32,885 bases of DNA from RGIG464 sp045599585 (GTDB lineage: Bacteria > Myxococcota_A > Bradymonadia > UBA4248): positions 1-32,885 of the forward strand of contig JAZRWH010000128.1 of NCBI GenBank assembly GCA_045599585.1. The letters run 5' to 3'. The notes below the pieces were generated by a model. The model did no database searches and was not told the origin of the DNA. It saw only the letters and a program-made list of their open reading frames with translations. Below are positions 8,869-15,892 of the stretch, in pieces. Numbering within the stretch: position 1 is the first letter of the stretch; each line of letters starts with the position of its first letter. A program made the translations under genes and the position numbers.

Positions 8869-9027
8869 TCATCCTGTCGAGAACTTCTGTTTATCAATTT
8901 GAATGGGTTGTTCGTATTGAGGCGTTTCGATTTGGGAATTTTTAGGTTGGCAGGACACGGCAATGAGTGCTGCGCCCGCCGTGGCCAAACACACCGCGGA
9001 AAGTGTGATAAATGTTTTTTGCTTCAT
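8869..9027 (-). CDS. 52-residue lipoprotein leader ending in TGA, in frame with the following Cys-rich ORF
   Basis: ATG 9027 opens MKQKTFITLSAVCLATAGAA, continuing to the lipobox AVSC with the attachment Cys at residue 26. A short polar linker follows to ...KFSTG and then TGA. The distance from ATG 9027 to ATG 8850 is 177 bases (59 codons), so both share a frame with a single intervening stop. It is therefore best read as the severed front of the 5590-8850 gene. A stand-alone small lipoprotein is the alternative. Confidence 0.6.
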   Translation of the reverse strand: MKQKTFITLSAVCLATAGAALIAVSCQPKNSQIETPQYEQPIQIDKQKFSTG

Positions 9028-9106
9028 GTTGGGGTAATTCTTTTATCAATGAGAATAATTAACGAGTTTGTCAGCAGCGTTTAAGGTGAACCATGCATTT
9101 ACGAGA

Positions 9107-9173
9107 GCCGGGCGTATCGGCGAAGCCGATAGCGCGGCTGGCGTGTCGTATTGGCGTAGCCAATAGACACGCC
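9107..9173 (-). repeat. bulged-C hairpin repeats, tandem pair (copies 5 and 6)
   Basis: Hairpins lie at 9107-9138 and 9140-9173, one base apart and in the same orientation. On the minus strand copy 6 reads GGCGTGTC, TAT, TGGC, loop TAC, GCCA, ATA, unpaired C, GACACGCC. Its outer stem GTGTC/GACAC occurs in no other copy yet pairs perfectly. Copy 5 has inner stem CGGC/GCCG and one outer mismatch. The pair sits between divergent genes (starts 9027 and 9304). Confidence 0.78.
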
Positions 9174-9303
9174 AAAATAAATATTAACACATATTGAAAA
9201 TGAATTGAAATAGTTTGTACTTTAAGATGCGTTATAGGTGTAGTAGTATAAGAGCACAGCATATAGAAGGCTGTATGATTGCAACGAAAGGAAGAGAGAA
9301 ATA

Positions 9304-11979
9304 ATGAATGCATTATATAAAAGAATCGTCAATGTTTTGTGTGGAATAAGCATTACAGGAATGGCGAGTGTGGCATGGGCGCAGGATGCGGCGTTGGATG
9401 GGGAAATTGTGGGGGGAGAGCAAGTTGCGAAGCCGTTGTCATTTGCTGAAACTAGATCCCAGATGCAGGCGGAGGCAAAGCAGGCTACGGCAGAAGACAG
9501 CGTACGATTCTTGGCCGGTTTTGTGCCAAGTACGGCGACCATTGCAGTAGATTCGTGGCTCAAAAAGGCTAAAAAAGGCGATCTGAGTGCAATGCTCGTC
9601 ATGTCTATGATGTATCACGACGGAGTTGCAGAGCTTAAGGTCGATAAGCACGAGTGGATGCGTTGGATTTTGAGGCTGGAAGGATCTGAAAAACTCGATT
9701 ACGAAGATGCTCTGTTTGATTTATTGGAGTTATCGCACGGGCCAAGTTTGTCGAAGGAGCCTAAAACATCAAAGGCGGGGCAGAAGGTCGTGGCATGGCT
9801 TGAGACGGCTGCGGCAGTGGGATATCCGAATGCCGAGTTTGTGTTGGGGTTGGCAAAGTATAATGGCATTGCATCCGCAAAAGATGAGGCTGCGGGGGTG
9901 GCTTTGATTCATCGTGCAGCTGCGCATGGTCTTGCGGCAGCCCAGTATTATACTGCGATGATGTACGAATTGGGGATCGCGGGCCCCGTTGACAAACAAC
10001 GTGCGAATGCCTGGCTCGTCATGGCGGATGAGCAGGATTACCCAGATGCGGTCTTTACGCTGGACATTAAAAAAGCGGATGGCATTGATATGTCTGCCGA
10101 TCCGGAATGGATTAAGGAACGTTCAAATCTCATGGAGTTTCCTGACATGAGGGAGTGTCAGCACGCTTGGTTGGAAATTCTTAATTATGGTGATTTTGAT
10201 GCATACTGTACAGAAGATTACGATAGCGTGAATATTTGGTATCGTTATGAAGAGCATTGTGGCGGTGAGGATGAAGAGGAAGATGATGAAGATGGCAACA
10301 TTAGTGAGATGGAAAATAAGCGCTATTGGTATTCTGTAGATTATGCCTTGGGACGGCGTTGGATGCGTACGATCGATACCAATGATAAGAATTGGACGGC
10401 AATCGCGGTACATGCGCTGAGTGTATTTGACAATTGCAAAGGAAGTCGCGAAGATGATCTTGATGCAGAAAAGGTTGCTTTGCAGGAATTAAAACGACTT
10501 GAGAGCCAAAATGCACCTGAAGCGGATTACTATCTTTTGAGTTTTTATCAAAATCAGTATTTGGATGGTGACCACGCCGAAGAAAACGTCAATAAAATTA
10601 TTCATTATTATAAGCGATTAGCGGATCGTGGGAATAATTATGCGTTTTATGGACTTGGTCTTTTAAATGTATTAGGTGTTTATGATGAAGTTAAATATGC
10701 GGACGCAAGTTTGGAAAATGCTTACGCATACTGGTCGCAAACAGGAGAGAATGCGGCGGCAAACGTGGTGGCGTATACGCTTGCAACAGAAAATCGTTTG
10801 GGAATTGAAGAACACAAATTTACGCCCAATGTATATAATGAAGATGTCGTGGTAGAAGCATCGCTCGTCAATAAGAAAGAGGCTATTTCGTGGTATATAA
10901 AGTCAGCTGAAAAAGGAAACTGGCTAGCGCATTATAATTTGGGAAATGCATATCAGACAGGTGATCTGACGGATAAGGATTTAAATAAAGCTATTCGTTA
11001 CTACGAAACATTTATTCAAACGATTGATCCTAGGAACAACAGTTATCCAAGTATAGACTTAAATTGGTTAGAATATAATCTTATGTTTGATCATGGTATT
11101 CCTTGTGACAAGTCTAGGATTTATAGTGATTCAAATTATATCATGCGTGCTGTTTATACAGCGCTATTGTTCCTTGTACGGACTTATCAAAATGGGGGGG
11201 ATGGCATTAAGGCTGATGGAATGAAGTCTAGATTATATAAAATCATTTTGTCAGAAATATTGGATAAGAAGGATAAGTTTGTTGATGATGACTATGATTA
11301 TGACCTCAAAGAGAATGAGGTAGCCAAACAAAAAGAAGAAGCTTTAGAAAAAAGTATCAAGGGCGTGGGCGTAATTTCTTCAGAGAAGCTGATCGAGCCA
11401 TACTATGAGACGCTGAAATCGGCGCTTAATGCTGAAATTGCGAAAGAAATTGGTAAAAATAAAAAGAGTTTTTGGGTTTATAATTCTGTAATCGTGCCGT
11501 GTATGAATGAAGACAAAGAGTCATGCAACAAGCGATTAGAACCACTGTTCGAAGAGTCTGTTGTAAAAGTCATGACGGGGATTACCGCTTTCGTGAACTG
11601 GAATATTAAAAAGCAGCATTTACAGATTAGTCAAACAGAAAAAGAAGATATCATTCTTGCATTGTACTTTAAGATAAACCAAATTTGGAATTCGGAGTGG
11701 GTGGACTCAGTCGTGATGGATGAACTTTGGCATGCTAATATCTCGAGCGTGCGTTTATTTCCTGTCGAAACTATTAAAAAAATCTGGTTGCTTCGTCAGG
11801 TTCCGTATGCAGTACAGGCATTGTATATGGCAGATGAGCATGCTGATGCAGAGGCGTGGAAGCAATACCTTCAGTCAGCAGAAGCAGAAGTACGCGATTC
11901 AAAATACATTCAATACGTCTTGTCTAAGCGCGATGTGAGGACTGAATGGCCATATTTGAAGAAGCAGCGTGACGAATAA
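9304..11979 (+). CDS. exported Sel1-repeat (TPR-like) protein
   Basis: The product has 891 residues. A signal peptide ends VAWA|QDA (cleavage after residue 26), and an AAGGAAGAG ribosome site precedes ATG 9304. Sel1-type helical repeats occur around residue 85 (WLKKAKKGDLSAM), in WLETAAAVGYPNAEF, LIHRAAAHGLAAAQYY, YYKRLADRGNNYAFYGLG and WYIKSAEKGNWLAHYNLG. They are interrupted by a strongly acidic run (GGEDEEEDDEDGN, about 320-332) and by longer non-repeat helical segments. Sel1 proteins act as scaffolds for protein-protein contacts. No enzyme motif is seen. With a type I signal and no anchor it is probably periplasmic. The partner is unknown, and the C-terminal 300 residues (about 590-891) are unassigned. 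Confidence 0.85.
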   Translation: MNALYKRIVNVLCGISITGMASVAWAQDAALDGEIVGGEQVAKPLSFAETRSQMQAEAKQATAEDSVRFLAGFVPSTATIAVDSWLKKAKKGDLSAMLVMSMMYHDGVAELKVDKHEWMRWILRLEGSEKLDYEDALFDLLELSHGPSLSKEPKTSKAGQKVVAWLETAAAVGYPNAEFVLGLAKYNGIASAKDEAAGVALIHRAAAHGLAAAQYYTAMMYELGIAGPVDKQRANAWLVMADEQDYPDAVFTLDIKKADGIDMSADPEWIKERSNLMEFPDMRECQHAWLEILNYGDFDAYCTEDYDSVNIWYRYEEHCGGEDEEEDDEDGNISEMENKRYWYSVDYALGRRWMRTIDTNDKNWTAIAVHALSVFDNCKGSREDDLDAEKVALQELKRLESQNAPEADYYLLSFYQNQYLDGDHAEENVNKIIHYYKRLADRGNNYAFYGLGLLNVLGVYDEVKYADASLENAYAYWSQTGENAAANVVAYTLATENRLGIEEHKFTPNVYNEDVVVEASLVNKKEAISWYIKSAEKGNWLAHYNLGNAYQTGDLTDKDLNKAIRYYETFIQTIDPRNNSYPSIDLNWLEYNLMFDHGIPCDKSRIYSDSNYIMRAVYTALLFLVRTYQNGGDGIKADGMKSRLYKIILSEILDKKDKFVDDDYDYDLKENEVAKQKEEALEKSIKGVGVISSEKLIEPYYETLKSALNAEIAKEIGKNKKSFWVYNSVIVPCMNEDKESCNKRLEPLFEESVVKVMTGITAFVNWNIKKQHLQISQTEKEDIILALYFKINQIWNSEWVDSVVMDELWHANISSVRLFPVETIKKIWLLRQVPYAVQALYMADEHADAEAWKQYLQSAEAEVRDSKYIQYVLSKRDVRTEWPYLKKQRDE

Positions 11980-12156
11980 AAGTTGCAGTACGGCAGGCTG
12001 AGTACAAAGGTGTAGGGCTGCCGATTATGCACGCGCGCGGTGCGCGCCGGACGGCGTATTGAGCGCGTACTGTTGATCCGTTGTAAAATTTTTTTAAGCT
12101 AAAAAATATTACAAAGATTAAGCGTATTTGATTCGCGCGAGAAGCCGGCCGCAAAA

Positions 12157-12189
12157 GCGGTGTATGCGCCCTGTGGGCGCATAGCCGCG
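12157..12189 (-). repeat. bulged-C hairpin repeat (copy 7), abutting a stop codon
   Basis: On the minus strand: GCGGC, TAT, GCGCCC, loop ACA, GGGCGC, ATA, unpaired C, then ACCGC (one mismatch next to the bulge). The element begins on the base directly after the stop codon of the PDZ lipoprotein gene (12190). The rest of the gap 11980-12156 contains GC-rich inverted stretches around 12030-12050 but no clear second copy. Confidence 0.65.
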
Positions 12190-12744
12190 TTACTGTTTGA
12201 TCCAGGTGAGCGTGAATCGATCGACACTTCGCTGGATATCGAGGGTAGCTTTGTTGCTATTTTTCATTTTTTCCCACTCAGCAAAGTAGATATCGGGATC
12301 GCGGGGAACTTGGCCGTTGACTTTGACGATGATGTCGTTTTCGCGGAGGTCAACGCTTGGGAAGGACTGTCCTTTAAATTTGACGATACGATAGCCGAGG
12401 AGTGTGCCGCCGTCCTGGATGGGTTCGAGTTCGACCCAGGTGAAGACTTCGCCGGGGGATTGGGTAAAGAAGGCGTCGTATGCTTCGGCTGGGACATTAA
12501 AAGTGCGGCTAGGCACATCAGATGAAGGATTGTCGAACTGTTTAGGCATATCGCCGGAGACGCTGACGGTCAATTGGGTTCCGAGGGGAACAGATGACTC
12601 GGATTTGTCGAGGGCTTCTTGGTATTTGGCGACGGCCTCTGCCGTAAGATCTTTTTTTTCGCGTTTTGTCGAGGCACATGCGGTGACGAAAGCGAGTACG
12701 CAGATAAGGATGGGCAGGGCGAATGACGAAGTTGAGAAGCGCAT
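12190..12744 (-). CDS. PDZ-domain lipoprotein, GspC-like
   Basis: The product has 184 residues. An in-frame ATG six codons further upstream (12762) overlaps the Shine-Dalgarno GGAGGA, so ATG 12744 is preferred. The N-terminus MRFSTSSFALPILICVLAFV leads to the lipobox VTAC (Cys23). Residues about 85-184 resemble the PDZ region at the end of type II secretion protein GspC: GYRIVKFKG, then LRENDIIVKVNGQ, a variable stretch, and a final strand ending RFTLTWIKQ. No other secretion genes are near, so it may be a stand-alone envelope PDZ lipoprotein rather than a secretion component. It is divergent from the gene at 12865, sharing a 120-base promoter region. Confidence 0.7.
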   Translation of the reverse strand: MRFSTSSFALPILICVLAFVTACASTKREKKDLTAEAVAKYQEALDKSESSVPLGTQLTVSVSGDMPKQFDNPSSDVPSRTFNVPAEAYDAFFTQSPGEVFTWVELEPIQDGGTLLGYRIVKFKGQSFPSVDLRENDIIVKVNGQVPRDPDIYFAEWEKMKNSNKATLDIQRSVDRFTLTWIKQ

Positions 12745-12864
12745 TATTTGGGGTTCCTCCATGAAAAAAAGCGCGAGGGTTCAAATCGACGTTGACGCCG
12801 ATTAAGATATGTCTGACATAGTTTAGGGTGTAAACGGTATGTTTGGCAAAGTTTGGGAGGAAAA
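12745..12864. promoter_or_regulatory. divergent promoter region with a 30-base-spaced direct repeat
   Basis: The gap between the two divergent starts contains TTGACG at 12792-12797 as a possible plus-strand -35, but no convincing -10. Two similar blocks lie 30 bases apart (12808-12830 and 12838-12860), both beginning TATGT and sharing AGTTT; 17 of 23 positions match. They could be regulator half-sites or chance. Confidence 0.25.
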
Positions 12865-13524
12865 ATGCGAAAAAAAGTGGGTTTGAACTTCAGTGCATGG
12901 GCACTGAGGTTTATTTTGTTGTGTTTGTTGACGGGGGGGAGTCTGTCTGTGACGCCAACGGTTGGTTTCGCGAGTGTCGTCGTGCAGCTGAGCGACTGGG
13001 AGTTGGCGGCGATGAGCGATGTTGTAGTGTATGGGGAACTCGTGTCTAGTGAAGGCATGTTGCAGTCTAATGGGCGCGTGGTGACGCGTCACGTGTTGCG
13101 CGTCAAAAAATGGCTAAAGCGCGGAGACGTCGAAGAGTCTGGCGATACGATTGTTTTTTACACGCGCGGTGGTACGGCTGGTGATTTTAGAACGCGCGTA
13201 TCGGGGGAAGCGCCTTTAGAGTTGGGCGATGAAGTTGTCATTTATCTGGAAGTTTTAAAAAAGGATGGTGTGCAGCGTTTGTATCCGATGGGCATGGCTC
13301 AAGGGGCATACGTCGTTCTGCGAGAAGGAGTGCAGAAGCGCGTCGTGCGTTCGGATGTTCGAACGGAGCGTCGGGTAATGCGTTCACGCCAGGCGCGTGC
13401 GTCCGTTGAGGATGAAGCGCTTTCGACGGACAAGCGACTTGAGGATTATTTATTTGAGGTTGAGAGCAGAATCGAAGAATCCAAGCGAGCACGTAAAGAC
13501 GAAACGGTTTGGGGGGAGAGGTAA
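12865..13524 (+). CDS. exported protein coupled to the downstream metalloprotease
   Basis: The product has 219 residues from ATG 12865, chosen because GGGAGG precedes it at good spacing; an upstream in-frame TTG (12853) overlaps that site. The signal peptide has a long hydrophobic core (about 13-27) with likely cleavage near VGFA|S (36). The mature part begins SVVVQLSDWELAAMSDVVVY and carries beta-strand-rich segments (VVYGELVSS, HVLRVKKWLK, DEVVIYLEVLKK). The C-terminal 60 residues are charged and Arg-rich. No family is named with confidence. Its stop overlaps the start of the matrixin-like gene (TAATG at 13522-13526), so the two are translationally coupled and may work together, for example as a chaperone or propeptide-like partner. 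Confidence 0.7.
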   Translation: MRKKVGLNFSAWALRFILLCLLTGGSLSVTPTVGFASVVVQLSDWELAAMSDVVVYGELVSSEGMLQSNGRVVTRHVLRVKKWLKRGDVEESGDTIVFYTRGGTAGDFRTRVSGEAPLELGDEVVIYLEVLKKDGVQRLYPMGMAQGAYVVLREGVQKRVVRSDVRTERRVMRSRQARASVEDEALSTDKRLEDYLFEVESRIEESKRARKDETVWGER

Positions 13525-14387
13525 TGTATCGCACCGCGATTTTTTTGATTTGTTGGGGGATGAGTTTTTTGTTTGGTATGCCGGCGTTGGCGTGGGAGCA
13601 GTCCATGACGTGCGTACCGGGAGAAGACTGTGATGAGGGTGTAGATCCGCTTCCGACGTATTGGCCGAATGCATGTGTCTCGTTTTATTTGAACGAGTCT
13701 GGAACGCGTCAGATGGAATTTGCGGATGTTGAACAAGCGGTAAAACGTTCGATTGCGGCGTGGAATCTGGGGAGATCGTCGTCTCTAGAAGTGTTTTATG
13801 CGGGAAAAACAAACGAAGATCGCGTTGGATTCAATCCATATATAAAAGAGAACGCAAACGTCATTATGTTTAGGGATGATGATTGGGAGGAATCGCGCTA
13901 CGTCATGGCGTACACGAGCGTGACGAATCGTCTTTCAACGGGAGAGATTTACGATGCGGATATGGAGTTGAATGCGAAGTATTACACGTTTGGAATTGTC
14001 ACTTCGGATCGAAGTGATGTTGTCGACTTGCAGAACACGGTGACGCATGAGTTAGGGCATGCGTTTGGTTTAGATCATTCGAGTGTCGTCGATTCGACGA
14101 TGTATTTTATGGCTGACCGAGGGGATACGTACATGCGTACGCTTGAGGCGGACGACATTGAGGGCATAACGACGATTTACCCTCCCAAGGGAGGAAACCA
14201 GTGCAAGTTTAAGGCAGGTTATTTTGAGAAGCCGCCGTACGCGACGAATGAGGGTTATCCCAGTGGCAACAAGGGTAGCTGCAGCGTAGGAATGTATGGC
14301 GAGAAAAATAAAAGTATTTTGGGACTTGTCTTTTTGGGGATGGTGCTCATGATAGGAGTTCGTCGCCGCGAGGAGCGGTGTGGTTAG
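13524..14387 (+). CDS. matrixin-like zinc metalloprotease with MYXO-CTERM-like tail
   Basis: The product has 287 residues from ATG 13524; an upstream in-frame TTG overlaps the GGGGGAGAGG ribosome site and is rejected. The signal peptide is cleaved near ALA|W (residue 23). The catalytic zinc motif HELGHAFGLDH lies at 175-185 with a following Met-turn candidate (STMYFM, 191-196), as in metzincin/M10 proteases. The C-terminus has Cys253 in GSCSVG, a hydrophobic segment (about 264-279) and an RRREERCG end. This Cys + membrane span + Arg layout matches MYXO-CTERM sorting tails. The enzyme is probably exported and anchored at the envelope. The substrate is unknown. It overlaps the preceding exported-protein gene by one base. 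Confidence 0.85.
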   Translation: MYRTAIFLICWGMSFLFGMPALAWEQSMTCVPGEDCDEGVDPLPTYWPNACVSFYLNESGTRQMEFADVEQAVKRSIAAWNLGRSSSLEVFYAGKTNEDRVGFNPYIKENANVIMFRDDDWEESRYVMAYTSVTNRLSTGEIYDADMELNAKYYTFGIVTSDRSDVVDLQNTVTHELGHAFGLDHSSVVDSTMYFMADRGDTYMRTLEADDIEGITTIYPPKGGNQCKFKAGYFEKPPYATNEGYPSGNKGSCSVGMYGEKNKSILGLVFLGMVLMIGVRRREERCG

Positions 14388-14416
14388 ATGTGGTTGTAAA
14401 ACTACCATCTTACGGA

Positions 14417-14445
14417 TTGACAAAAAGTAGGATTTAGCGCATAAG
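14417..14445 (+). promoter_or_regulatory. probable sigma70-type promoter of gap
   Basis: A perfect -35 TTGACA (14417-14422) is followed after 17 bases by CATAAG (14440-14445), which matches the -10 consensus at four of six positions. It lies 69 bases before the gap start, whose Shine-Dalgarno GGAGG is at 14502-14506. Confidence 0.45.
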
Positions 14446-14513
14446 GCGCGCGCGTTTTGGCGGCAGAAGAAGTCGTAAGTCTGTCGCGAGTTACACATAA
14501 GTGGAGGTTTAAA

Positions 14514-15512
14514 ATGACCATTAAAGTTGGTATCAATGGTTTCGGCCGCATTGGTCGTATGGTTTTCCGTGCTGCAGTTGAATCTTTCAAGGACATCGAG
14601 ATCGTCGGCATCAACGATCTTCTTGATCCTGACTACCTTGCCTACATGTTGAGATACGACTCTGTTCATGGCAAATTTGACCATGACATTGCAGTTGATG
14701 GCACGAACATGATCGTCGACGGTAAGAAGATTCGTCTTACGGCTGAAAAAGATCCTGCCAACCTCAAATGGAACGAAGTTGGTGCAGATGTTGTTGTTGA
14801 ATCCACGGGTCTCTGGCTTACGGATGAAACGGCTCGCGCCCACATCACTGCTGGTGCCAAGAAAGTCATCATGAGCGCCCCCAGCAAAGACAAAACCCCG
14901 ATGTTCGTTTATGGTGTTAACCACAAAACGTATGCCGGTCAGGACATCATCTCCAACGCCAGCTGCACGACGAACTGCCTTGCTCCTATCAGCAAAGTTC
15001 TCAACGACAAATTCGGCATCAAACGTGGTCTTATGACGACGGTTCACGCTGCCACAGCTACGCAGAAAACGGTTGACGGTCCTTCCAAAAAAGACTGGCG
15101 CGGTGGCCGTGGTATCCTCGAAAACATCATTCCTTCTTCGACGGGTGCTGCCAAAGCTGTCGGCAAAGTTCTTCCCGAACTCAACGGCAAACTCACGGGT
15201 ATGTCGATGCGTATTCCTTCCTCCGACGTCTCCATTGTTGACCTCACGGTTGAACTCAGCAAAGAAGCCACGTACGAAGAAATCTGCGCAGCCATGAAAG
15301 AAGCTTCCGAAGGCGAACTCAAAGGTGTTCTCGGTTACACCGACGAAGCCGTTGTTTCCACGGACTTCCGCGGCGATTCCCGCACCTCCATCTTCGATGC
15401 CAAAGGCGGCATCCAGCTCGATCCTACCTTCGTCAAAGTCCTCGCTTGGTACGACAACGAATGGGGTTACAGCAACAAAGTTCTCGAAATGGTTCGCGTC
15501 ATCGCCGGCTAA
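14514..15512 (+). CDS. gap: glyceraldehyde-3-phosphate dehydrogenase (type I)
   Basis: The enzyme oxidises glyceraldehyde 3-phosphate to 1,3-bisphosphoglycerate with NAD+ in glycolysis and works in the cytoplasm as a tetramer. The protein has 332 residues, the usual length. It shows the N-terminal Rossmann motif INGFGRIGR, the catalytic Cys151 in SNASCTTNC, His178 in TTVHAATATQ, and a C-terminal WYDNEWGYSNKV. Asp in GINDLLDP favours NAD over NADP. ATG 14514 has GGAGG upstream. The 19 extra open codons before it have no start support and do not align with the family N-terminus. Codon use is strongly biased (AAA, GAA, CTC), unlike the lipoprotein genes around it, which indicates high expression. 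It is first in the cluster gap-pgk-tpi, but a terminator follows it. Confidence 0.97.
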   Translation: MTIKVGINGFGRIGRMVFRAAVESFKDIEIVGINDLLDPDYLAYMLRYDSVHGKFDHDIAVDGTNMIVDGKKIRLTAEKDPANLKWNEVGADVVVESTGLWLTDETARAHITAGAKKVIMSAPSKDKTPMFVYGVNHKTYAGQDIISNASCTTNCLAPISKVLNDKFGIKRGLMTTVHAATATQKTVDGPSKKDWRGGRGILENIIPSSTGAAKAVGKVLPELNGKLTGMSMRIPSSDVSIVDLTVELSKEATYEEICAAMKEASEGELKGVLGYTDEAVVSTDFRGDSRTSIFDAKGGIQLDPTFVKVLAWYDNEWGYSNKVLEMVRVIAG

Positions 15513-15538
15513 TTTCGTGAAAGCTGTGTAATGCTTTA

Positions 15539-15577
15539 AGAGCCAGAGTTCCCAGCGCGGGCTCTGGCTCTTTTTTT
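15539..15577 (+). terminator. gap terminator
   Basis: AGAGCCAGAG (15539-15548) pairs with CTCTGGCTCT (15562-15571), followed by a run of T to 15577. It lies 27 bases after the gap stop. Confidence 0.9.
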
Positions 15578-15610
15578 AGCTAAAAAGCAGGCTTAGGTTT
15601 GTGATTTGTG

Positions 15611-15668
15611 TAGGGGGTGGCCTCCCCCTGAGCGGCTATTTGCTTTGCAAATACGCCGCTACCCCCTC
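15611..15668 (+). repeat. bulged-C hairpin repeat (copy 8) with G-run/C-run flanks
   Basis: The hairpin 15631-15660 reads GCGGC, TAT, TTGC, loop TTT, GCAA, ATA, unpaired C, GCCGC, and pairs perfectly apart from the C. It is enclosed by TAGGGGGTGGCCTCCCCCTG on the left and ACCCCCTC on the right. Nineteen bases at its right end (15650-15668) recur inverted at 32610-32628. The gap 15513-15892 holds the gap terminator, this element and two degenerate relatives (15720-15812); the pgk promoter is not obvious. Confidence 0.75.
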
Positions 15669-15719
15669 ACAATTCCATTGCATGGGTGAGCTTAAGAACG
15701 CAGCAGAACAAGAAAAAAT

Positions 15720-15812
15720 GCGGCGCGTATGGCGTGCGGCAGGGCCGCACGCGAAGCCGCCGCAGGTGGCGCGTATTGAGATTCGGCCCTTGGCCGATCG
15801 AAAAGCGACACC
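15720..15812 (-). repeat. two degenerate hairpins related to the bulged-C family
   Basis: The segment 15720-15760 has a nine-base GCGTGCGGC/GCCGCACGC stem and the ATA-C-GC side, but TTC replaces TAT. The segment 15765-15812 has outer arms GGTGGCGC/GCGACACC with one mismatch and an inner GAT-CGGCC/GGCCGATC stem, with a disordered middle. They look like decayed copies. Confidence 0.4.
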
Positions 15813-15892
15813 AAAATAAATGGATATACAACAAAAAATATGAGGCCTGAAGTCTGTTTCGGTGCCTCAACTCAACATAAGGAGAATTTCCA

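Noticed and set aside
8820..8871. Selenocysteine insertion at the TGA in the Cys-rich gene
   Set aside because: A small CATGC/GCATG hairpin lies about 17 bases after the TGA, but it has a three-base loop without the features of a bacterial SECIS, and the surrounding residues match no known selenoprotein. Kept only as an option to test.
12160..12525. 121-codon plus-strand ORF opposite the PDZ lipoprotein
   Set aside because: Fully antisense to a gene with a clear signal peptide and domain; no ribosome site.
14457..14513. Upstream start for gap
   Set aside because: The extra 19 residues have no homology to the family N-terminus, and the GGAGG site belongs to ATG 14514.
14070..15047. 325-codon open frame antisense to gap and the end of the protease gene
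   Set aside because: It spans the coding DNA of two clear plus-strand genes, has no ribosome site or recognisable product, and is explained by the biased codon use of gap.
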